Positions 1-8,960 of a stretch of DNA of 64,000 bases are shown here, piece after piece (the first letter of the stretch is position 1; every line of letters begins with the position of its first letter). The DNA is from Flavobacterium cutihirudinis. Its GTDB lineage: Bacteria; Bacteroidota; Bacteroidia; Flavobacteriales; Flavobacteriaceae. A program made the translations under genes and the position numbers. The stretch lies in assembly GCF_003385895.1 (NCBI RefSeq), contig NZ_QRDQ01000013.1:84556-148555 (forward strand), in the 5' to 3' direction. A model generated the notes under the pieces. It was not told the origin of the DNA. It saw only the letters and a program-made list of their open reading frames with translations, and ran no database searches.

Positions 1-102
1 TACAATAGAAGCTGAAAGTTACAATTGGTACGTTGTAGAGTAGTAAAAAATGATTTCAAAAACAAAAAATTGAATTCAAAACTTCACTGTTGCGATAATT
101 TT

Positions 103-143
103 ACTAATACGATTTAGTATTTCAATAAAAACACTTACTTTTA
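103..143 (+). promoter_or_regulatory. Predicted LacI-family operator and promoter ahead of the glycosylasparaginase operon
   Basis: ACTAATACGATTTAGT at 103-118 differs by one base from the palindrome ACTAAAACGATTTAGT found near the lacI-family gene at the other end of the window. TACTTTTA at 136-143 matches seven of eight positions of the Bacteroidota -7 consensus TAnnTTTG. A small hairpin (arms 241-248 and 252-259) lies in the leader just before the first start codon. The operator role is inferred from recurrence; no binding data are available. The rest of 1-275 shows no gene. Confidence 0.6.
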
Positions 144-275
144 ACAAAAAAAGACAGAATATCAAACAAATACCACTACTTCTTTAGAAAATTCAATCTT
201 TTGAAATTGTGTTATTTACAAGCAAAAAAACAAACTACTTTCTGATTGAATCAATCAGATTAAATAAAAAAGGAC

Positions 276-1283
276 ATGACAAATCGTAGAAATTTTTTAA
301 AAACAACTGCAATCGCATCGGCTGCTGTTGTATTGAATTCTTTCACCGGAAATGCGGAAGAAATTAGAGAGGAACAAAATGAACTTCCGGAAGGAAAAGT
401 TAGAAAACCAATCGTGCTTTCAACATGGCGTTTTGGCCTACAGGCAAATGAAGCGGCTTGGGAAGTATTAAAAAATGGCGGAAGAGCACTTGACGCGGTA
501 GAAGCCGGAGTAAAAGTACCAGAAGCCGATCCTAAAGAAAGAAGTGTGGGTTACGGAGGAAGACCAGATCGCGACGGACGTGTAACTCTGGACGCCTGTA
601 TCATGGACGAAATGTCGAATATTGGTTCTGTTGGTTGTCTTGAACATATCAAACACCCGATATCTGTAGCGCGCGCCGTGATGGAAAAAACACCTCACGT
701 AATGTTGGTTGGAGATGGAGCACTTCAATTTGCTTTGTCTCAAGGTTTTCAGAAAGAAAATTTATTGGTGCCGGATTCAGAAAGAGAATGGAAAGAATGG
801 CTAAAAACTTCAGAATATAAACCGATTGCTAATATCGAAAATCACGATACTATTGGAATGATTGCTTTGGATGCTGCAGGAAACCTTTCTGGTGCTTGTA
901 CCACCAGCGGAATGGCTTTCAAAATGCATGGTCGTCTTGGAGACTCTCCTATTATTGGTGCCGGTTTGTATGTTGACAACGAGATTGGAGCTGCAACGGC
1001 AACCGGACATGGTGAAGAAGTAATCAGAATCGCTGGATGTCATTTAGTTGTAGAATTAATGCGTCAGGGAAGATCTCCTCAAAAAGCTTGTGAAGAGGCT
1101 GTACAAAGAGTGGTTAAATTGATGAAAAACAGAAACAAAAACCTTAAAGATATTCAGGTTGGCTTTATTGCTTTGAACAAAAAAGGTGATTACGGTTCTT
1201 ACTGTGTTCAGAGTGGTTTTAACTATGCTGTTTACGACGAAACCGGAAACCGACTAATTGATCCTGATTTTTATATCAAGTAA
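276..1283 (+). CDS. N4-(beta-N-acetylglucosaminyl)-L-asparaginase (glycosylasparaginase)
   Basis: This Ntn-hydrolase splits the GlcNAc-Asn bond that remains after an N-glycan and its peptide have been trimmed, releasing aspartate and the amino sugar. The precursor has 335 residues. It starts with a twin-arginine-like signal (NRRNFLK, residues 3-9), so export by Tat is likely. The family's self-cleavage site is visible as HDTIGM, with Thr192 as the expected new N-terminal nucleophile, followed by the TGHGEE stretch near 243-248. The length fits the Elizabethkingia meningoseptica enzyme family. It is the first gene of a three-gene operon; a fucosidase starts 41 bp downstream. Core fucose blocks many glycosylasparaginases, so pairing with two fucosidases makes biochemical sense. 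A predicted LacI-type operator lies 158 bp upstream. A plain L-asparaginase of the same fold is less likely given the neighbours. Confidence 0.93.
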   Translation: MTNRRNFLKTTAIASAAVVLNSFTGNAEEIREEQNELPEGKVRKPIVLSTWRFGLQANEAAWEVLKNGGRALDAVEAGVKVPEADPKERSVGYGGRPDRDGRVTLDACIMDEMSNIGSVGCLEHIKHPISVARAVMEKTPHVMLVGDGALQFALSQGFQKENLLVPDSEREWKEWLKTSEYKPIANIENHDTIGMIALDAAGNLSGACTTSGMAFKMHGRLGDSPIIGAGLYVDNEIGAATATGHGEEVIRIAGCHLVVELMRQGRSPQKACEEAVQRVVKLMKNRNKNLKDIQVGFIALNKKGDYGSYCVQSGFNYAVYDETGNRLIDPDFYIK

Positions 1284-1324
1284 TCAACAGTCCCTAACAT
1301 CAATAAAGATTTAACGAAAACAAA

Positions 1325-2767
1325 ATGAAAAATAAATTCAAGTTACTGTTTACTGCTTTTGTTTGTGCGAGTTCACTTTCTGTGAATGCGCAAGGTGATT
1401 TCAGCATGAAAGCAGATAAAACAGAAGAAGAAGGTTATGTTTGGACGAAAGATCCACAGGTAAAAGCCAACCTTGACAAATGGCAAGGTTACAAATTTGG
1501 TGTATTAATTCACATGGGGCTTTACTCGCAGTTAGGAACTGTTGAATCCTGGGGATTGGCGCCTGAGGATTGGGTAACCAGAGATGGCTACGACGATTAT
1601 TACAAATATGCTACTGATTACAGAAATACAAAATACAAATTGAACCCTACGAATCTAAATTCTGAAAAGTGGGCCAAAATGTTCAAAAATGCCGGAGCAA
1701 AATACATGATTTTTACTTCAAAACATCATGACGGATTTTGTATGTATGATTCAAAATATACCGATTTTAAAATCACAAATCCGGAATTGCCTTATGCTAA
1801 AAATCCAAAAGCAGATGTTTTAAAAGATGTTTTGGATGCTTCGCGAAAAGAAGGATTGGCTGTCGGAGTATATTTCTCAAAACCGGACTGGACAACTGAA
1901 AATTTCTGGTGGTCGTATTATCCTCCAAAAGACAGAAACCCGACTTATGACATCAAAAAGTTTCCGGAACGTTGGAAAAGCTACGTTCAATACACACAAA
2001 ACCAGTTAAATGAATTAACTACCAATTACGGAAAAGTAGATATTCTTTGGCTTGACGGATGTTGGGTTCGACCACTTTCTACAATCAATAAAAAAGTAGA
2101 AGAATTTTGTAAATATCCTTATGACATGGATATTGATATGAAATTGGTTTCTGAAACTGCCCGCAAAAAACAACCTGGAATGCTTGTAGTAGACCGTTGG
2201 GTTCCTAGTGAATATGAAAACTATTTAACTCCAGAGCAAAAAACACCTGAAAAACCTTTATCAGTGCCTTGGGAAAGCTGTATAACGCTTGGTGGAGCCT
2301 GGGGATGGGTACCAAACGATCATTATAAATCATCAAAAGAAGTAGTTCAGTTGATGACAAGCATTGTGGTAAAAGGCGGTAACTTATTATTAGGCGTTGG
2401 ACCAGATGCTAAAGGTGAATTTGATCCTAAAATCGAAACCACTTTAGCCAACGTTGGAAAATGGCTTGCAGTAAATGGTGAAGCGATTTACGACACTAAA
2501 CCTGTTGCGCCTTACTTAGATGGAAAAGTCGGTTATACTCAAAAAGCAAATGCCGTTTACGGAATTTATATGCCTGCAAAAGACGAAAAAGAATTGCCTT
2601 CAGAAATTACTATCAAAACAAACTTAAAAAACCCAAAAGTTATTTTATTGGCTAACAAACAAAAACTAACCAGCAAGAAAACAGAAGGTGGAATTATCGT
2701 TAGTATTCCGCAAAATCTTAGAACTTCTTTAGCAAGTGCAGAAGCAGTTGTTCTGAAAGTAAATTAA
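1325..2767 (+). CDS. GH29 alpha-L-fucosidase, secreted
   Basis: A retaining exo-fucosidase predicted to remove alpha-linked L-fucose from glycoconjugates in the periplasm or outside the cell. A signal peptide covers residues 1 to about 22 (ends VNAQ). The catalytic barrel spans roughly 40-390; HHDGF at 134-138 forms the fucose pocket and the expected nucleophile is Asp244 in LWLDG. A small beta-sandwich follows to residue 480. It is a paralogue of the 494-residue fucosidase at 7457-8941, sharing the WQG.KFG, HHDGF, FSKPDW and DILWLDG blocks. It is the middle gene of the operon, 41 bp after the glycosylasparaginase and 32 bp before a second, different fucosidase. The acid/base residue cannot be assigned by eye, and linkage specificity is unknown. 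Confidence 0.93.
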   Translation: MKNKFKLLFTAFVCASSLSVNAQGDFSMKADKTEEEGYVWTKDPQVKANLDKWQGYKFGVLIHMGLYSQLGTVESWGLAPEDWVTRDGYDDYYKYATDYRNTKYKLNPTNLNSEKWAKMFKNAGAKYMIFTSKHHDGFCMYDSKYTDFKITNPELPYAKNPKADVLKDVLDASRKEGLAVGVYFSKPDWTTENFWWSYYPPKDRNPTYDIKKFPERWKSYVQYTQNQLNELTTNYGKVDILWLDGCWVRPLSTINKKVEEFCKYPYDMDIDMKLVSETARKKQPGMLVVDRWVPSEYENYLTPEQKTPEKPLSVPWESCITLGGAWGWVPNDHYKSSKEVVQLMTSIVVKGGNLLLGVGPDAKGEFDPKIETTLANVGKWLAVNGEAIYDTKPVAPYLDGKVGYTQKANAVYGIYMPAKDEKELPSEITIKTNLKNPKVILLANKQKLTSKKTEGGIIVSIPQNLRTSLASAEAVVLKVN

Positions 2768-2799
2768 AGAGTATTGATTAATGAATCAAAAATAAAAAA

Positions 2800-4926
2800 A
2801 TGAAAAAACAGTTATTAACGCTTATTGGTTGTTTTGCTTTTGTATCGATGAGCGCTCAAAAAGTAGGTCCTCCGGCGCCTTACGGAGCTTTACCAACCGA
2901 AGCACATTTGCAGTGGCAGGAATTAGAACAATATGTATTAGTTCATTTTACTCCAACAACTTTTCAAAATAAAGAATGGGGATATGGAGATGCTGATCCT
3001 AAGATTTTCAATCCTTCAAAATTTGATGCAAGCCAAATTGTAAATGCAGCCAAAGCAGGAGGTTTTAAAGGGGTAATTGTTGTAGCAAAACACCACGACG
3101 GATTCTGTTTATGGCCAACAAAAACTACAGATTATAATATCAGTAAAAGCCCTTTCCGCAACGGAAAAGGCGATATGGTCAAAGAATTTGAAGTTGCTGC
3201 ACGAAATGCAGGAATGAAATTTGGCCTTTATTGCTCGCCTTGGGACAGAAATAATGAATATTATGGAACGCCTGAATATGTAACAAAATTCCGCGAGCAA
3301 TTAACCGAATTGTATACCAATTACGGAAAATTATTTATCACTTGGTTTGATGGCGCCAACGGTGGCGACGGTTACTACGGTGGAAAAAAAGAAAAAAGAA
3401 ATATTGACCGCACAACTTATTATGGTTGGGATACAACTTGGGGAATTTCAAAAAAATTACAACCGGGAGCTGTTATATTTGCAGACAATGGTGATGTACG
3501 CTGGGTAGGAAATGAACAAGGTTTTGCAGCAGAAACTTCATGGGCTACTTTTACACCAGAACCAACTGCTGGAAAATTAGTTGCTGCACCTGGCGAAACC
3601 AACTCGGATAAAGCGCCGGAAGGAACAAGAAATGGAAAATACTGGAAACCTGCAGAATGTGATGTTCCGCTTAGAAATGGCTGGTTTTATCATACTAATG
3701 AAGACAATCATGTAAAATCGGTTTCGGAGTTGTTTGAGATTTACTTAAAATCTGTTGGAAGAGGTGCTTGTCTGGATTTAGGAATTTCACCTAATACTGA
3801 TGGTTTACTGCATCCAAATGACGTAAAAGCATTGAAAGATTTTGGCGATTTTCTAAAGAAATTATATTCTGATAATCTTGCCAATTCTGCTGTGATTAAA
3901 GCATCAGAAATTCGCGGTGATAATGAAATATTCTTTGGAACCAAAAATCTTACTGACAATGATCGTTATTCGTATTGGGCTACCAATGATGATGTCAAAA
4001 AAGCGTCATTAACTTTAGAATGGAAAAAAGAACAAACCTTCAATATCATTCGTTTAAGAGAAAACATCAAACTTGGACAACGTATTGAGAAAGTTGAATT
4101 TGATGCTTTTATCAACGGAAAATGGAAAAAAGTAGCAACAACTACAAGTATTGGCGCAAATCGTTTGGTACGATTACCAAATTACATCACTACCTCAAAA
4201 TTAAGAATCCGTATTGAAGAATCTCCTGTTTGTATTGCTTTAAGTGATGTTGGCGTTTTTAAAGAACCGGAACAAGTATCGCTTCCAAAAATTAAAAGAG
4301 ATAAAACCGGAATGGTTTCTATTACAACCGAATCGGCTGTAAACCAAATTCGTTACACAACAGACGGAACTGAACCAACCGCGCAATCTCCTGTTTATGA
4401 GACTGCATTTTTATTTTTAAATTCAGGCGATATTAAAGCAAAATCATTTGACACTAATCTGAAAGCTGGAGAAACAGCTATTCAGTCGTTGAATGTTTTC
4501 AAAAAAGATTGGAAAATAGTAACTGCTTCTTTTGAAGACAATGATAAAGCAGTTGCTATAAATGCAATAGACGAAAATCCTGATACAGTTTGGAGCACTG
4601 CTGACAATACTTCGGCGACAGGATTACCTCAATCAATTGTTCTTGATATGGGGCAGGAATTGAAAGTTTCGGTATTATCGTATTTGCCTCGAAGAAACGG
4701 AACAGGCGGAATTGTGAAAAATTACGAATGGCAAATCAGTACCGATAATGTTACGTGGACAACTGTTGCAGAAGGTGAATTTGCTAATATAAAAAGCAAT
4801 CCTGTTGAACAGAATATCACTTTGAAAGCTTCGGCGAAAGCCAGATATATCAAATTTATAGGTAAAACCAGTGTTGATGGAACTTATATTTCCATTGCAG
4901 AATTGGGAGTAAAAACAGTAGAATAA
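2800..4926 (+). CDS. GH29 alpha-L-fucosidase with C-terminal F5/8 type C (CBM32-like) domain
   Basis: Signal peptide at residues 1-20 (ends MSAQ). The GH29 barrel covers about 30-360, with KHHDGF at 97-102 and the expected nucleophile Asp184 in ITWFDGANG. The sequence type resembles the subfamily that acts on alpha-1,3/1,4-linked (Lewis-type) fucose, distinct from the preceding gene. Behind the barrel lie a beta-sandwich, a short domain with the RYTTDGTEPT motif (chitobiase C-terminal type, about 505-575) and a discoidin/F5/8C fold (about 585-705) likely to bind glycan. At 708 residues it is long for GH29 because of these modules. It is the last gene of the + strand operon and converges on the GH92 operon; a long hairpin follows within 160 bp. 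Subfamily assignment is inference. Confidence 0.92.
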   Translation: MKKQLLTLIGCFAFVSMSAQKVGPPAPYGALPTEAHLQWQELEQYVLVHFTPTTFQNKEWGYGDADPKIFNPSKFDASQIVNAAKAGGFKGVIVVAKHHDGFCLWPTKTTDYNISKSPFRNGKGDMVKEFEVAARNAGMKFGLYCSPWDRNNEYYGTPEYVTKFREQLTELYTNYGKLFITWFDGANGGDGYYGGKKEKRNIDRTTYYGWDTTWGISKKLQPGAVIFADNGDVRWVGNEQGFAAETSWATFTPEPTAGKLVAAPGETNSDKAPEGTRNGKYWKPAECDVPLRNGWFYHTNEDNHVKSVSELFEIYLKSVGRGACLDLGISPNTDGLLHPNDVKALKDFGDFLKKLYSDNLANSAVIKASEIRGDNEIFFGTKNLTDNDRYSYWATNDDVKKASLTLEWKKEQTFNIIRLRENIKLGQRIEKVEFDAFINGKWKKVATTTSIGANRLVRLPNYITTSKLRIRIEESPVCIALSDVGVFKEPEQVSLPKIKRDKTGMVSITTESAVNQIRYTTDGTEPTAQSPVYETAFLFLNSGDIKAKSFDTNLKAGETAIQSLNVFKKDWKIVTASFEDNDKAVAINAIDENPDTVWSTADNTSATGLPQSIVLDMGQELKVSVLSYLPRRNGTGGIVKNYEWQISTDNVTWTTVAEGEFANIKSNPVEQNITLKASAKARYIKFIGKTSVDGTYISIAELGVKTVE

Positions 4927-5018
4927 TATTGCTCTTAAAGCTATAAGAAAGAGATTGTCTCAATTGCAAGCTTCAGAGAAGCGAAATATTTATAGCAAAA
5001 GAATATTGGTTACAACAT

Positions 5019-5081
5019 AAAGCTCCTGAGGAGCAACATATTTTTTCTACAGTATTAAATATGTTGCTCCTCAGGAGCTTT
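5019..5081. repeat. Long inverted repeat between convergent operons
   Basis: Perfect 25-base arms at 5019-5043 and 5057-5081 enclose 13 bases. The right arm runs into a T-rich stretch, so the structure can serve as a terminator for the + strand fucosidase operon. The arms, rich in CTCCTGAGGAG, look like a mobile palindromic intergenic repeat of the kind scattered in flavobacterial chromosomes. A smaller CCCC/GGGG hairpin follows near 5116-5128. Confidence 0.75.
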
Positions 5082-5160
5082 TTTATTTGTCTTGTTGTAA
5101 TTCTATAAATAGTTCACCCCGCTGGGGTTTATGATAAATTTCATAAATATTCCTTCCAAC

Positions 5161-5190
5161 AAAAAAGCTGTCCTTTTGGGACAGCCTCTT
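5161..5190 (-). terminator. Rho-independent terminator of the GH92-GH29-GH20-GH2 operon
   Basis: A seven-base-pair GC-rich stem (5167-5173 with 179-185 of the same block) closes a five-base loop. On the minus strand it is followed by six T residues. It lies directly after the stop codon of the GH92 gene. The opposite side is also T-rich, so it may work in both directions. Confidence 0.85.
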
Positions 5191-5196
5191 TTTGTT

Positions 5197-7452
5197 TTAT
5201 TCCTGAATCACTTTTAATGTTGTTCCATTTACAAAATCATCATGCGTAATAAAGAAACTGTTTATACTTTTTCCGTTAAGCTGAATGTCTTTGATTTTTC
5301 CACCAGTAATACTTTCTCGCTCAATTACAATGTTCTCTTTCTTGTAATATTTTGGATCCAGCTGAATCGTTATTTTATCAAACATCGGCGCTGTAATCGT
5401 ATAAAGTGGATCTCCAGGCGATATTGGATAGAATCCCATCATTGAATACACCAACCACGCAGACATTGTTCCTGTATCATCATTTCCTGGAAGTCCTTTT
5501 GGTAAATTTTTGAAATGTTCTCTCACCAATTTTCTTACCATTTCCTGACTCTTATATTCCTCTCCTTTTACGTAATTGAATAAATAAGGATAAGCAATAT
5601 CTGGCTCATTTGCCATATCAAACTGATTGATGTCAAAAACTTTTTGCAATTGCTCAGAAAAAGGTTTCTCACCGCCCATTAATTTCATTAACCCTTTGAT
5701 GTCATGCGGAACCATAAAAGCATATTGCCACGCATTTCCTTCGATGAAACCAACATTTTCCTGAAAATTTGCTCCGGCTATGGGATCAAAAGGCTCGTAC
5801 CATTTTCCGTTAGGTAATCTTGGTCGAAGCAATTTTAAATCCTTATCAAATAATTTTTGATACGATAATGATCGTTTGCTAAAACGCTTAAAATCTTCTT
5901 TTTCTCCTAAAGCTTTCGCTAAAAGTGAAATCGCATAATCTGAAGTATTATATTCTTCCGTTGTAGAAACTGGCCCGGAATAATTTGTAGACAAATATCC
6001 TTTTTCGATATATTCTTTAAGTCCCGGACGCAACGGATTATCTTCAATCTGATCAGCACCTTTCAGCATCGCGTGATACGCCTTATAAATATCAAAATCC
6101 TGAATTCCTTTTAAGCAGGCATCAACAATAACGATACTTGCCGGATCTCCAACCATGGTAAATGTTTCAGTCGAATTTAATTCCCATTTTGGCAGCCAGC
6201 CGTTTTCGTCATACATTTCCAACATGCTTTTTATCATATCAGATTGTTGCTTAGGGTATACTAAAGACATTAACGGATGTACATTTCTGTACGTATCCCA
6301 AAGTGAAAACACGGTGTAACGCGTGCCCAAAGTTCTTCCGATCTTTCTTCTTTTTATTTCCGGAAATTCGCCGTTAAAATCGTTTAAAGTATTTGGATGA
6401 ATTAAAGTATGATATAACGCTGTGTAAAAAATAACTTTATCTTGATAAGAACCACCCTCGACCATAATTTTCGAAAGTTCTTTGTTCCATTCGTCATATG
6501 TTTCTTTGTAGATCGTATCAAATGGCTTATCTGCAGTTTCTTTTTCTAAATTGTCACGAGCATTTTCGATACTCACATACGAAACTCCAATTTTAACCTC
6601 AACCGTTTCTTTCTTATCAAACTGATACGAAAAATATGTTCCGATACTATCTCCAACAACCGTTTTGATACTATTCTTCATTATTCTCGTTTTCCCGTTG
6701 TAGCCCATCCATTGTGCTTCTACACCATCGTATTTTGGTGTTTTTTTCCAAACGCCGTAATTGGTAGCCGGCTTTGAAAATTTTGCTACAAAATAAACCG
6801 GATACGCATCTTCAGGACTGTTGTAGCAAAATGATCCCACAGAACGCATTCCTTCAATTTCTGTTGAAGAAACGACTTTTACCATCGCGCCTTCTTCATT
6901 GGTTAATCCTAAACCAAGATTAAGCAAAATATTAGCCTGCCCTTTCGGGAAAGTGAATCTGCTTACGCCTACTCTTTTTGATGCTGTAAATTCGCCTTTG
7001 ACTTTATACTTGTCAATATCCAAGCCGTAATAAGCTGTTTTAGCAACTTCATTCGAATACGTTGATCCGTATTTTAAATGATTTGTTTCTACAGTTCCTG
7101 TGGTTGGCATTAACAAAATAACACCTAATTCTGGGCAGCCAACCCCGCTCAAATTAACATGACTGAATCCTGTCAAAAATTTATTTTCGTTTACGTAAGG
7201 ATTAGACAACCACTGACTGTCTTTTTCTAAAGGTGTATTTTTAGATCCGGCAACATTAAACGGACTAATGCTCGCCATACCGCGTGGCGCAATTGGTCCC
7301 GGAAATGCAGCTCCATAATTCGATGTCCCAATTAATGGATTTACATATTCTGCCGGTTCCTGTTTTGGCGGTTCCTGGGCAAAAATTGTTAAACTAAAAA
7401 ACAGCATGCTCATAAAACATGCTGCTTCTATAATTCTCTTTTTTCTCAACAT
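5197..7452 (-). CDS. GH92 exo-alpha-mannosidase, divergent active-site motif
   Basis: GH92 enzymes are calcium-dependent inverting alpha-mannosidases that trim N-glycan mannose. This 751-residue protein has a signal peptide (1-25, ends IFAQ), the family's opening block YVNPLIGT at 37-44, a long beta-sandwich, then the (alpha/alpha)6 domain. The conserved active-site segment near residue 655 reads GNDDTGTMSAW, where the other two GH92 proteins of this window read GDEDNGQTSAW and GNEDLGQMSAW. An Asp replaces the usual Glu and a Thr the usual Gln, so linkage or substrate may differ. It is the last gene of the minus-strand operon, 4 bp after the GH29 gene, and is followed by a strong terminator. 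Exact linkage cannot be read from sequence. Confidence 0.92.
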   Translation of the reverse strand: MLRKKRIIEAACFMSMLFFSLTIFAQEPPKQEPAEYVNPLIGTSNYGAAFPGPIAPRGMASISPFNVAGSKNTPLEKDSQWLSNPYVNENKFLTGFSHVNLSGVGCPELGVILLMPTTGTVETNHLKYGSTYSNEVAKTAYYGLDIDKYKVKGEFTASKRVGVSRFTFPKGQANILLNLGLGLTNEEGAMVKVVSSTEIEGMRSVGSFCYNSPEDAYPVYFVAKFSKPATNYGVWKKTPKYDGVEAQWMGYNGKTRIMKNSIKTVVGDSIGTYFSYQFDKKETVEVKIGVSYVSIENARDNLEKETADKPFDTIYKETYDEWNKELSKIMVEGGSYQDKVIFYTALYHTLIHPNTLNDFNGEFPEIKRRKIGRTLGTRYTVFSLWDTYRNVHPLMSLVYPKQQSDMIKSMLEMYDENGWLPKWELNSTETFTMVGDPASIVIVDACLKGIQDFDIYKAYHAMLKGADQIEDNPLRPGLKEYIEKGYLSTNYSGPVSTTEEYNTSDYAISLLAKALGEKEDFKRFSKRSLSYQKLFDKDLKLLRPRLPNGKWYEPFDPIAGANFQENVGFIEGNAWQYAFMVPHDIKGLMKLMGGEKPFSEQLQKVFDINQFDMANEPDIAYPYLFNYVKGEEYKSQEMVRKLVREHFKNLPKGLPGNDDTGTMSAWLVYSMMGFYPISPGDPLYTITAPMFDKITIQLDPKYYKKENIVIERESITGGKIKDIQLNGKSINSFFITHDDFVNGTTLKVIQE

Positions 7453-7456
7453 AATA

Positions 7457-8941
7457 CTATTTGTTAATCGCTTCGATCTTTAAAGTCCAAGCTTCTTTTG
7501 AAGGAAGGTTGTTTCGCAGACTTTCCGGAATTTGAACCTTAAATCCCTGCGCTTCTTTCGTCCATTTTAAAGAAGTTTTTGAACCCAACATCGTAATTTT
7601 GGTTCCTTTTTTCGGACTAATAGATTTTACAATTACCTCTGCAGGAATTTTGTCTTCTCCGTCTTTAGCCAGATAGAACAAAAATACGTTTTCTTCTTTA
7701 TTTTGCGTCATACAAATGTTATCTTCTTTATAAGGCGCAATTGGTTTTGTATTATAAATTGCTGTACTGTTTACTTTCATCCAATCTCCATAAGCTGCTA
7801 ATAAATCGTAAGCGCCTTGTTGCCACTCTCCTTCCGGACTTGGAGCGATGTTCAATAATAAGTTTCCGCCTTTTGCTACTACATCAATTAACATATGAAT
7901 ACCTTGTCTTCCAGTCATATATTTCGCATCCGGAGTGTACGACCAGCCGCCACCTGAAGTAATACAAGATTCCCAAGGATAAGGCAATGTTTTTTCAGGA
8001 ACTCTGTTTTCCGGAGTTAAATAATTTTGATTTTTACCGTGAACCGCTCTGTCTACAACTATCAATCCCGGTTGTTTCTGGCGTGCTTTTACCACCAATT
8101 CATCCATTTTAGGATCCTGATCTACAATTCTATGTTTAATAAAACCGTTTTTAGATTCGTTTTCTGCAAATTTCTCCGCATAATTTTCTTTGATGTTTTG
8201 CAAATCTCTCTTTTTAACCCATCCTCCATCTAACCACAAAATATCAACTTTGCCATAATTAGTCAGGATTTCCAAAATCTGATTGTGTGTAAAATCAACA
8301 TACTTCTGCCATTTTTCAGGATATAATGACGGATCGTAATTCACGTTTCTGTCAAATGGAGGAAAATATGGATCCCAATAGTTTTCGTTATGCCAGTCCG
8401 GCTTAGAGAAATAAGCTCCTGTTGAGATATTTTCGTTTCTGAAAGCATTAAAAACTTCTTTTAAAATATCCGCTTTTGGATTTGTACTAAAAGGACAATC
8501 TTTGTCTGTCACTTTATAATCCGTGTATTTTGTATCAAACATCGAAAATCCGTCATGGTGTTTTGTGGTAAAAACCATGTATTTCATTCCGGCAGCTTTT
8601 GCCGCTTTTGCCCATTTCGTCGGATCGAATTTTGTAGGGTTGAATGTTTTCTTCAATCCTTCATACTCTTTTACATATTCAGTATAATTGTTTGGATTGC
8701 TTCCTTTTTTGCGTTCGCACCAGCCGTAATCTTCCGGACAAATCGACCAGGATTCTACAATTCCCCATTGGCTGTACGTTCCCCAGTGCATTAATAATCC
8801 AAATTTTTTCCCTTGCCATTGTTCTAAATTTTTCAAAACTGCAGGATCTGTTTCCGGTACGTAGCGCTCATCTTCATAAATGGCCTGCGAAAACAATTGC
8901 ACAGAAAATAATAATGCTAAAATGAATATTCCTTTTTTCAT
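7457..8941 (-). CDS. GH29 alpha-L-fucosidase, secreted
   Basis: Third GH29 of the window and close in type to the one at 1325-2767. Signal peptide 1-19 (ends LFSQ). Motifs are WQGKKFGLLMHWG (42-54), TKHHDGF (126-132) and DILWLDGGW with expected nucleophile Asp238. A C-terminal beta-sandwich ends at residue 494. It sits 4 bp upstream of the GH92 gene and 19 bp after the GH20 gene in the same transcript, so fucose removal is likely coordinated with removal of hexosamine, galactose and mannose. The two similar fucosidases lie in separate, convergent operons; whether they differ in linkage preference is unknown. Confidence 0.93.
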   Translation of the reverse strand: MKKGIFILALLFSVQLFSQAIYEDERYVPETDPAVLKNLEQWQGKKFGLLMHWGTYSQWGIVESWSICPEDYGWCERKKGSNPNNYTEYVKEYEGLKKTFNPTKFDPTKWAKAAKAAGMKYMVFTTKHHDGFSMFDTKYTDYKVTDKDCPFSTNPKADILKEVFNAFRNENISTGAYFSKPDWHNENYWDPYFPPFDRNVNYDPSLYPEKWQKYVDFTHNQILEILTNYGKVDILWLDGGWVKKRDLQNIKENYAEKFAENESKNGFIKHRIVDQDPKMDELVVKARQKQPGLIVVDRAVHGKNQNYLTPENRVPEKTLPYPWESCITSGGGWSYTPDAKYMTGRQGIHMLIDVVAKGGNLLLNIAPSPEGEWQQGAYDLLAAYGDWMKVNSTAIYNTKPIAPYKEDNICMTQNKEENVFLFYLAKDGEDKIPAEVIVKSISPKKGTKITMLGSKTSLKWTKEAQGFKVQIPESLRNNLPSKEAWTLKIEAINK

Positions 8942-8960
8942 ATTATAACTTTTATATTTC

